A model generated the notes under the pieces. It ran no database searches and was not told the origin of the DNA. It saw nothing but the letters and a program-made list of their open reading frames with translations. This document shows, one piece after another, positions 1 through 5,162 of a DNA stretch of 8,104 bases. The stretch spans positions 1 to 8,104 of the forward strand of contig JAANWY010000090.1 in the NCBI GenBank assembly GCA_018263655.1, in the 5' to 3' direction. A program made the position numbers and the translations under genes. Within the stretch, counting starts at the first letter, position 1; every line of letters starts with the position of its first letter. The DNA is from Anaerolineales bacterium. Its GTDB lineage: Bacteria; Chloroflexota; Anaerolineae; Epilineales; JAANWY01.

Positions 1-127
1 CCAAAATCGGCCTGACTGGGGCCGAAAATCCCGAGTTGCCCTGGAAAATGAGCGAAAGGTCAGTATGTAGGTCGAAATGGTATTTCGACCCGACGATTTA
101 CCAAATCGTCGTACATGTCCCCCCATA
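1..127. repeat. Direct repeat, left copy (127 bp, cut by window edge)
   Basis: Positions 1-127 recur without mismatch at 296-422, an offset of 295 bp. The copies diverge after 127/422. The left end of this copy is the window boundary, so the true repeat may be longer. The repeated block carries the twin hairpin at 65-116 and the left arm of a longer inverted repeat. No convincing protein is encoded. It could be two units of a tandem array of 295-bp period or a duplicated dispersed element. Identity is read directly from the sequence; the nature of the element is inference. Confidence 0.95.
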
Positions 128-146
128 CCCATCTTTCGCTCATTTT
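45..146. repeat. Inverted repeat enclosing the twin hairpin
   Basis: AAAATGAGCGAAAG (45-58) is the exact reverse complement of CTTTCGCTCATTTT (133-146). Outside it the pairing continues imperfectly; for example TGGGGC (17-22) faces GCCCCA (168-173) and GAAA (24-27) faces TTTC (163-166). The whole stretch of about 9-181 can therefore fold into one long hairpin with the twin hairpins at its tip. Only the left arm is present in the second copy. Confidence 0.75.
65..116. other. Twin perfect hairpins on a closing stem (copy 1)
   Basis: GGTCGAAAT (70-78), loop GGT, ATTTCGACC (82-90) is followed with no gap by CGACGATTT (91-99), loop ACC, AAATCGTCG (103-111). Both 9-bp stems are perfect. ATGTA (65-69) pairs with TACAT (112-116), closing a three-way junction with no unpaired bases. 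The loops GGT and ACC are complementary to each other. The fold is equally available on both strands. This resembles REP/BIME-type or transposon-end structures, but I do not recognise a named family. Confidence 0.85.
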
Positions 147-295
147 TCTCGCTTATCTTGAATTTCTGCCCCACTTTGGGCTAGAATCTGACTCAATCTC
201 GGCTCAAACCTGGGTAGCAATCCCTCTTGGGAACGAAATCGCTGCACGATGAGCCAGAGCGGCGAAAAGCAGCGCGCAAAATGTAGGCGAAATTC

Positions 296-422
296 CCAAA
301 ATCGGCCTGACTGGGGCCGAAAATCCCGAGTTGCCCTGGAAAATGAGCGAAAGGTCAGTATGTAGGTCGAAATGGTATTTCGACCCGACGATTTACCAAA
401 TCGTCGTACATGTCCCCCCATA
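296..422. repeat. Direct repeat, right copy (127 bp)
   Basis: This is the exact second copy of positions 1-127. It ends abruptly at 422 with TATATTGAG instead of the TACCCATCTT that follows copy 1. It therefore keeps the twin hairpin (360-411) but lacks the right arm of the outer inverted repeat that copy 1 has at 133-146. That makes it look like a truncated unit at the edge of an array or duplication. Confidence 0.95.
360..411. other. Twin perfect hairpins on a closing stem (copy 2)
   Basis: Identical in sequence to 65-116: stems 365-373/377-385 and 386-394/398-406, closing stem 360-364/407-411. The identity of both copies means compensatory change cannot be used here to test whether the fold is selected. 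Confidence 0.85.
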
Positions 423-460
423 TATTGAGAAGACACGTTCAAGAGGTATCAGGATTAGCA

Positions 461-566
461 TCCCGAGTAGCGCGAAACGACGTCCTGAGCCCCTCGATAA
501 ACTCGGGACAGGCTTTGACGAAGGGCAACGTTGAGCGTGTATCGAGGGGTGCGGGTTTGCTCAGGA
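461..566. repeat. Nested inverted repeats, dispersed-repeat signature
   Basis: Three pairings compete. TCCCGAGT (461-468) pairs with ACTCGGGA (501-508). CCCCTCGAT (490-498) pairs with ATCGAGGGG (541-549). TCCTGAGC (483-490) pairs with GCTCAGGA (559-566). The first pairing encloses one arm of the others, so they are pseudoknotted or mutually exclusive. The piece 481-528 reads as SINSGQA on the plus strand and PEFIEG on the minus strand. From memory, that signature marks a palindromic intergenic repeat common in Chloroflexota and other environmental genomes. No gene is supported here. Confidence 0.6.
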
Positions 567-579
567 TGCTCCATGGGTT

Positions 580-596
580 ACCCTCTGAACGCTTAC
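580..596. repeat. 17-bp direct repeat, left copy
   Basis: ACCCTCTGAACGCTTAC is repeated exactly at 1684-1700, in the same orientation. The two copies bracket about 1.09 kb holding the MITE-like unit and the alpha/beta hydrolase gene. Flanking bases on both sides differ between copies. Confidence 0.9.
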
Positions 597-623
597 GGTC
601 TGCGTCCCCGGCCGGCGGCATTG

Positions 624-721
624 ACCCTCCCGCAGGTTCGAAAATCGTCTCAATTGCGGGATCAAGCCTCCTTGCCGAAGCACGCAACAGCCCAAAATCG
701 CTGTCTAACCTGCGGGAGGGT
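624..721. repeat. MITE-like unit with 15-bp perfect inverted ends
   Basis: ACCCTCCCGCAGGTT (624-638) is the exact reverse complement of AACCTGCGGGAGGGT (707-721). They enclose 68 bp with no meaningful ORF. Size and layout suit a non-autonomous miniature element or a dispersed palindromic repeat. I see no clear target-site duplication at the outer edges and no transposase in the window. Either strand could also make a long stem-loop RNA. Family unknown. Confidence 0.7.
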
Positions 722-788
722 GAGCGATGTTGGGTAACGAAGTTTCTGATCGAATTTAACATTGTCGAGTTACTTGGCTAGCGAATAG

Positions 789-1571
789 CTATTCCTCAAG
801 AAATGGCAACACGACTCGATTGAACTCGATTGGACTGTCGGCGATCACGGCATGGCCGGCCTTGGGAATCACCGCCTGGCGGGCGCCAGAGATGCCCTCG
901 ACCAGCCGGTGTTGGGCTGCTGGCGGGACCGTCGTATCGTCCTCACCTGTCACCACCAAGGTCGGGACGCGAATCTCCCCCAGGCGATGTTCAACATTTA
1001 AGCGCACCAGCGCCCACATCGCTGCGCGATAGGCGCTTGGATCGGTGTTGACGACACGCTGGTAGAACTGAAGTCGGTACACGGCCTGGTCAGGGCGCGG
1101 GAAGATTCGCCGTGTCACCAGCCGGGCCTGAGTCTCCATGCCCAACGTGTGCATCAGCAACATGCGCAGGGGAAAGTATACATAACCACTAATGCCCTGC
1201 GGGCGTAAGCGGGCGAAGGTGTTGACCAGCGCCAGCCGGCGTACCCGGGGCGCATGGTCCAGCGCTAACTGCAACGCCACTGTGCCACCCATGGAGATGC
1301 CGGCCACATGGACTGCACCAGCGTCTATCTCATCCAGCAACAACGCCACGTCTCTAGCCATGTCCGGCACGCTGGTCCGCCCGGGCCACGACGATTGCCC
1401 GAATCCGCGCAGATCGGGAGCCAGGACGCGGTAGCCGGCCTCGGCCAGTGGCTTGAATTGCAGGAGCCAGTCGGCGCCGGCCGAGCCCAGGCCGTGCAGA
1501 AGCAGCACCGCCGGCTCGCCGGCAGGATTGTGCTCCTCGTAGTGAATCAAAACATTATCGCTCTTCACCAC
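789..1571 (-). CDS. Alpha/beta hydrolase fold protein
   Basis: A soluble serine-hydrolase-type enzyme of the alpha/beta hydrolase superfamily; the substrate cannot be read. Counting from the GTG at 1571, the oxyanion-hole motif HGLGSAG is at residues 26-32. The nucleophile elbow G-I-S-M-G-G centres on Ser93. The acid is probably one of the aspartates in GEDD (211-212), and the histidine is in KAGH (His240). A helical cap lies at about 120-195. The 261-residue length is normal for the family. The frame stays open to an ATG at 1655, but those extra 28 residues (rich in S, R, L and C) do not look like family sequence. I therefore prefer GTG 1571 or 1568, with IHYEEHNP as the expected first strand, although neither has a clear ribosome binding site. 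The gene lies downstream of the transporter and between two copies of a 17-bp direct repeat. Esterase, lactonase and C-C hydrolase activities are all possible. Confidence 0.88.
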   Translation of the reverse strand: MVKSDNVLIHYEEHNPAGEPAVLLLHGLGSAGADWLLQFKPLAEAGYRVLAPDLRGFGQSSWPGRTSVPDMARDVALLLDEIDAGAVHVAGISMGGTVALQLALDHAPRVRRLALVNTFARLRPQGISGYVYFPLRMLLMHTLGMETQARLVTRRIFPRPDQAVYRLQFYQRVVNTDPSAYRAAMWALVRLNVEHRLGEIRVPTLVVTGEDDTTVPPAAQHRLVEGISGARQAVIPKAGHAVIADSPIEFNRVVLPFLEE

Positions 1572-1608
1572 CTTTGTGTGGGAAAGCCATCTAGACCGCC
1601 TGAGACGG

Positions 1609-1677
1609 CTACAGAGGGCTGTTTGACACGAAAGTGATGAAAGAGCGAACACCATTCGGCAGACGAATCTCAGGCAT
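1609..1677 (-). pseudogene. Possible thrS N-terminal remnant (22 codons)
   Basis: A short ORF starts at the ATG at 1675-1677 behind a good ribosome binding site (GAGGGTGTGAAG just upstream). It begins MPEIRLPNGVRSF, then runs into unrelated residues and a TAG at 1609. Threonyl-tRNA synthetases start with a TGS domain of the pattern MPxIxLPDGSxRxF, which fits apart from one missing residue. I infer a broken-off 5' end of a thrS gene, or chance similarity over about 13 residues. The start region abuts the 17-bp repeat at 1684-1700. An intact thrS is not in the window. Confidence 0.35.
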
Positions 1678-1683
1678 CTTCAC

Positions 1684-1700
1684 ACCCTCTGAACGCTTAC
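1684..1700. repeat. 17-bp direct repeat, right copy
   Basis: Exact copy of 580-596, lying between the stop codon of the transporter (1716-1718) and the thrS-like start at 1677. On the minus strand it supplies part of the GAGGG ribosome binding site of that small ORF. It may be a recombination footprint or the edge of a dispersed element. Confidence 0.9.
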
Positions 1701-1715
1701 CTGGCACATTCCTCC

Positions 1716-3062
1716 TCAGTCACCCCCGCCGGCGCAGCCGACGCTAGCCGGCACGGTGCGCACCTGGGTCGCGATGGGCCGGCTGCGCCACCACAAGAAG
1801 AGCCCCTCGGCTGCCACCGAAGCCGTCAGGGCGATGGCAGCGATGGTGGCGCCGGCCAGGGGGAGCAGCGTTGCCACACCGAGCATGACCGTGGCCAACA
1901 CAACCACGTTGACGGCGACAGCGCGCGTGATCGTCGGCGTGCGCTTCACATGCACCAGCAACCCCCGCTGCCAGGAGATCAAGGTCGTCAGCCCGGGGAC
2001 CGCGGCCAGGATGATGGTCGGCGTGATGGCAAATGTGACCAGCTTCGGCGAGAGCCCCGATATGTTCTCGAACCACAGGCGGGCAGCCGGCGTGACAGCG
2101 ACGAGAGCAAAGACGCCACTGAGCGTACACGTCAGAACGACGGTGAACCGGCGCAACTTCTCGAAGCTACGCCCATCCTCGATCAATGCAACCACGGCCT
2201 CCTGGTAGGAGATGGCAAATGATCGGCCGAGAAACAGGAAGCCGGTGATAACGGGCCAGACGGCCAGCGATGTCAGCGGCTCCGGAGCACGCGCCAGGCC
2301 GACCGATAGCACCGGCTGTCCCAGCAGAGCGATGGCTGATGTGAGAGCCAGCGGAACGTAGAACACCAAGAATTCCCGCCACGCCAGCGGCTCGTCATCT
2401 GGCGTAGATGCGGTGAGATGCTCGCGCACCGTGGAGCGAACGAAGCCATAGGAGGCGACGGCGGCCGCGATCACGCCGAGGCTGAGGGCCGCCGCACCGA
2501 CACTCGCGCCGGGGAAGCGGTTCATGAGCAGACCTGTTGTCAGAACGATCACGCTAACAGCCAGCCGCGCGCCGATCGTAAATGGAACGACCTTGGTTCG
2601 ATCAAACCGGATCAACACCCCCTGCCACAGCCGGCGATAGGCGATGGCCGCCGACCAGGGCACCATCAACAGAAAAGCATGCCGGCTGGGCTCGATGATC
2701 TCAGCCGGCGCTCCAATCAGCGTGCCGACCACCATGCGGTAGAGCGGCGTCAGTCCGACCAAGAGATGTAGGGCCGTGAGCGCCACGGCCAGGATGTGCG
2801 TGAAATTTAGCAGGCGTTCGTAGGATTGTTTGCCTTTTGGCAGCGCAGTGCCGGCCGTCAACAGCATGATGATGGGGCTTTCAACGATGAGGGCCAGCGA
2901 GAACATGATACCAAAGGCCGCCAGGTTGGGCTCAGGTTCTGGCAGGCGCGCGATCACGGCAGATATGGCCGGCAGTTCAATCGCCATCATCAACCACATC
3001 GCCGCCAGCGGGACCCAGAACCAGAAGATACGTTTTTGAGTTAGCGGTTCTCGTCTTAGCAT
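1716..3062 (-). CDS. MATE/ANKH-like multi-TM transporter (MOP superfamily)
   Basis: A 448-residue inner-membrane protein with about 12 hydrophobic segments. The two halves show internal repetition. FWVPLA near residues 15-20 is followed by Pro31, Arg39 and PEP, and YVPLA near 235-239 by Pro250, Arg258 and PEP. Such two-lobe symmetry is the hallmark of the MOP superfamily (MATE drug/sodium antiporters, lipid flippases, ANKH-like proteins). The wording of the first helices reminds me most of MATE- or ANKH-like proteins rather than MurJ or Wzx. The role is probably export of a small organic molecule; the substrate is unknown. The polar loop at about 211-229 separates the lobes, and the C-terminus is a short cytoplasmic-type tail. 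The ATG at 3062 has no strong ribosome binding site. It is separated from the upstream methyltransferase by the terminator-like palindrome, so it may be transcribed separately. Confidence 0.72.
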   Translation of the reverse strand: MLRREPLTQKRIFWFWVPLAAMWLMMAIELPAISAVIARLPEPEPNLAAFGIMFSLALIVESPIIMLLTAGTALPKGKQSYERLLNFTHILAVALTALHLLVGLTPLYRMVVGTLIGAPAEIIEPSRHAFLLMVPWSAAIAYRRLWQGVLIRFDRTKVVPFTIGARLAVSVIVLTTGLLMNRFPGASVGAAALSLGVIAAAVASYGFVRSTVREHLTASTPDDEPLAWREFLVFYVPLALTSAIALLGQPVLSVGLARAPEPLTSLAVWPVITGFLFLGRSFAISYQEAVVALIEDGRSFEKLRRFTVVLTCTLSGVFALVAVTPAARLWFENISGLSPKLVTFAITPTIILAAVPGLTTLISWQRGLLVHVKRTPTITRAVAVNVVVLATVMLGVATLLPLAGATIAAIALTASVAAEGLFLWWRSRPIATQVRTVPASVGCAGGGD

Positions 3063-3082
3063 GACGTGAAGTCTAGTCCCGA

Positions 3083-3111
3083 TTGATAGATAAGTCCAAT
3101 TTCATTGTCAT
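3083..3111 (-). promoter_or_regulatory. Weak sigma70-like promoter candidate for the transporter
   Basis: On the minus strand ATGACA (3111-3106) and TATCAA (3088-3083) are separated by 17 bp, matching the -35 box at five of six positions and the -10 box at four of six. The transcript would start about 14 nt before the ATG at 3062. The candidate sits between the terminator-like palindrome and the gene, a sensible place, but matches this good occur by chance. Confidence 0.28.
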
Positions 3112-3121
3112 GTGACTACTC

Positions 3122-3136
3122 AGGCACTTCGTGCCT
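3122..3136. other. Small perfect hairpin at methyltransferase stop
   Basis: AGGCAC, loop TTC, GTGCCT. The methyltransferase stop codon (3135-3137 on the minus strand) lies partly in its stem. With the 52-bp palindrome 14 bp away, this gives two structured units in tandem at the 3' end of the gene. Confidence 0.6.
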
Positions 3137-3980
3137 ACACAAGAAGAGACCGGAAAAAGGGGTCGGTGGGGGGCGGCCGCCCCCCACCGACCCCTTTTTC
3201 CGCATTTCTCAACTGCGAGGTGAGTATCGCGATTGAGATGTCGACTTGAAAGACAAGTGGTTCGCCGCGTGCTTCGGCCCGCGCCAATGCCGATTCAATC
3301 CTCCTCAGGCCGGCCCTGTATGCCTCATCCGTCAGTAGTGCCAACTGAGAGCAAGCGTGCTTCTCCAAGAAAGGGTCATCAAGCACCTCCCGCCCGCGCT
3401 TGGGATCGTGTATCCGTTCGACCTCTCGTAGTTCCAGCCGCTCGAAGCCCACTTCTCTCATCCAGTCGGATACCGTTTCCCAAGTCGGGAACCGCATCAG
3501 GTCAGTTTCCCACGTCCCCTCGAAATAATGATAGACATACCAACTGTCCTTCCGCCCGCGAGGGTCGTTGCCTACGATGGCCAACGCCCCACCGGGCCGT
3601 AAGACCCGGAGGGCCTCCTTGATAAACCCTCGAGGGTCTTCGAAGTGATGAATCGCGTTGACGCAGAATGCCAGATCGAAGAAGCTGTTCTGGAAGGGCG
3701 TGCGCCTCGCGTAGCCGCGCACGAGCTTAGCCGGCATCGACCGCTCTCGCGCCTGACTCAGCATGCCGGCCGACAGGTCCAACCCGTAGAGCTCTTGCAC
3801 GATGGGCTGCAGTTCTGCGAGCCAGCGGCCGGTGCCACAACCAACTTCGAGGAGTCGATTGGCTTTCAGCTCCTCGGCCAGCGCTACTAGCGCCTCTCCC
3901 GTGCCTGTGGGTTCGTCGGAGGCGAACCTGCGGTCATAGACAGGCGCAATCTGATCGTAGTCGACGTGTTGCTTGATCAT
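3135..3980 (-). CDS. SAM-dependent class I methyltransferase
   Basis: A cytosolic methyltransferase of the Methyltransf_11 type. Motif I, the SAM-binding glycine loop, is LEVGCGTGRW at residues 44-53. The acidic residue after strand 2 is in YGLDLS (65-70, Asp68). Motif IV is FDLAFCVNAIHHF (101-113), and the post-motif is ALRVLRPGG (123-131). The substrate-binding C-terminal half is not diagnostic, so small molecules, quinones or lipids are all possible. The family-like part ends near ISIAILTSQL (about 258). The last ~20 residues (EKGVGGGRPPPTDPFFR...) are encoded by the 52-bp palindrome, so the original stop has probably been lost by its arrival. The ATG at 3980 has GGGAG directly against it, an unusually short spacing. 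It begins 51 bp after the aminotransferase stop and is likely cotranscribed with it. Confidence 0.9.
   Translation of the reverse strand: MIKQHVDYDQIAPVYDRRFASDEPTGTGEALVALAEELKANRLLEVGCGTGRWLAELQPIVQELYGLDLSAGMLSQARERSMPAKLVRGYARRTPFQNSFFDLAFCVNAIHHFEDPRGFIKEALRVLRPGGALAIVGNDPRGRKDSWYVYHYFEGTWETDLMRFPTWETVSDWMREVGFERLELREVERIHDPKRGREVLDDPFLEKHACSQLALLTDEAYRAGLRRIESALARAEARGEPLVFQVDISIAILTSQLRNAEKGVGGGRPPPTDPFFRSLLV
3151..3202. terminator. 52-bp perfect palindrome, bidirectional terminator-like
   Basis: The sequence is perfectly self-complementary about the centre 3176/3177 (core GCGGCCGC). Each arm reads CGG, five A, four G, then a GC-rich stretch. On either strand the GC-rich stem therefore ends with a run of five T, the layout of an intrinsic terminator working in both directions. 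The 26-bp arm with no loop is much longer than an ordinary terminator. It lies inside the methyltransferase reading frame (codons 260-277) and upstream of the transporter, so it could end the kinase-aminotransferase-methyltransferase transcript. It may instead be a mobile palindromic repeat. Confidence 0.6.
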
Positions 3981-4031
3981 CTCCCAGGCATGCTAAAACC
4001 ACGATGTGGCGTCGTCCTCAACTCAGTCGCT

Positions 4032-5147
4032 TCACTGACCACGACGGTGCAAGTACGCTTCCAACTGCGCCACAGCCTCGGGCACGTTCTTACGCCCAAA
4101 GCCTATGCGGAAGTGGTTTTCATGGTCGTCGAAGACGGCGCCTGGCAGCAGCAACACGCCGGCCGTCTTCACGAGATCGTCGCAGAACGTCTCGATGTCG
4201 CCGTTGATCAACCGCGGAAACGCAATCGGGCCGGCTTGCGGTCGCTGCCACACAAACTTGTCTCCATGCCGCTGGAAGAACTGGTCCAAGATGGCCAGAT
4301 TGCGGGTGATGATACCTACGTTGCGCTCGATGAGCTTCTGCCGGTGACGCAGCGCCAATTCCGCCAGAAACTCGCTGGGCGCGCTGTTGCAGATCGTCGT
4401 GTAGTCCTTGAGAGCCGCTATCCTGGCGTAGATGTCCGTGTTGCGTGTCGCGATCCAGCCGATGCGCAAGCCGGCCAGACCGTAGGTCTTCGACATCACG
4501 CCCAGGGACACGGCGTGCTCGCCCATGTCACAGGCAGCCGGTAGCCGGTCAGCCACCGTGTACTCCGACTCTCGGTATACCTCGTCGGAGAAGAGGAGAA
4601 TCCCGTGTCGTTGTGAGATACGATTGACCTCGCGAAGCGTCTCATGAGACATCAGGTAACCGGTCGGATTGTGGGGGGTGTTGATGACGATGGCCTTCGT
4701 GTCGGGGTGGATGCGGCGCTGCAGTTCACCCACGTCCGGTATCCAGTCGTTCTCCTCGCAAGCCTCCCACCGAGTCACGTGGCAACCGATGCCGCGCGCC
4801 ACTTCGATCAGCGATTGGTAGCCGGGCCATTGCACGATGACGCGGTCGCCGGCCTCAAGCATGGCGTGCATGAAGAGGAAGATGGCCTCCTCTGCGCCGC
4901 TGTGTACCAGCACGTGTGCCGGCTCGATGGTGCGATATAGGCCACAAATCTCGCGCCGGAGCGCCGGGTTACCTTGCGATTCGGTGTATCCAAGCCAGCG
5001 TTCGTGAAACCGATCAGCGGCGCCGGGTTCGAACGCGAGCAAGTTGGAAATGGAGAGTGACTCACAATCCGAGCTGCACAGTAGATACTCGACATCGAAT
5101 TCGTATTGGGCGAAGTAGCGTTCAAGTCTGAACGGCGGCAAGTTCAT
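4032..5147 (-). CDS. PLP-dependent aminotransferase, class I/II fold type I
   Basis: A 371-residue cytosolic enzyme of the aspartate-aminotransferase fold. The cofactor site is complete. SGAEEA (83-88) cups the PLP phosphate, and Asn160 is in TPHNPTG. Asp188 and Tyr191 are in SDEVY, the Schiff-base lysine is Lys220 in SKTYGLAGLRIGW, and the substrate-carboxylate arginine is probably Arg347 in FRIGFGR. The late segment PIAFPR...GVLLLPGAVF is typical of the COG0436 subgroup that includes capreomycidine-synthase-like enzymes as well as ordinary amino-acid aminotransferases. Transamination or a PLP-dependent cyclisation or elimination are both open. The ATG at 5147 is preceded by GAGGT (5162-5158), which overlaps the kinase stop codon, so translation is probably coupled to the kinase; the intergenic gap is 13 bp. 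Confidence 0.92.
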   Translation of the reverse strand: MNLPPFRLERYFAQYEFDVEYLLCSSDCESLSISNLLAFEPGAADRFHERWLGYTESQGNPALRREICGLYRTIEPAHVLVHSGAEEAIFLFMHAMLEAGDRVIVQWPGYQSLIEVARGIGCHVTRWEACEENDWIPDVGELQRRIHPDTKAIVINTPHNPTGYLMSHETLREVNRISQRHGILLFSDEVYRESEYTVADRLPAACDMGEHAVSLGVMSKTYGLAGLRIGWIATRNTDIYARIAALKDYTTICNSAPSEFLAELALRHRQKLIERNVGIITRNLAILDQFFQRHGDKFVWQRPQAGPIAFPRLINGDIETFCDDLVKTAGVLLLPGAVFDDHENHFRIGFGRKNVPEAVAQLEAYLHRRGQ

Positions 5148-5157
5148 AAGCAGACAG

Positions 5158-5162
5158 ACCTC
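5158..5162 (-). promoter_or_regulatory. Ribosome binding site overlapping the kinase stop
   Basis: GAGGT on the minus strand lies 10 nt before the aminotransferase ATG at 5147. It shares bases with the kinase TGA at 5163-5161. Ribosomes finishing the kinase would therefore sit on the next initiation site, which supports one operon and coupled expression. Confidence 0.6.

Noticed and set aside
1..422. CRISPR array
   Set aside because: Two copies of a 127-bp unit at 295-bp spacing are far too long and too few for CRISPR repeats, and no cas gene is present.
635..646. GGTTCGAAAATC resembling a tRNA T-loop
   Set aside because: No flanking stem, acceptor or D-arm; it is part of the inner end of the MITE-like unit.
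140..781. Several overlapping ORFs of about 70-120 codons on both strands
   Set aside because: They run through exact duplications and palindromes, share bases in different frames, and carry repeat signatures (SINSGQA, PEFIEG) instead of protein motifs.
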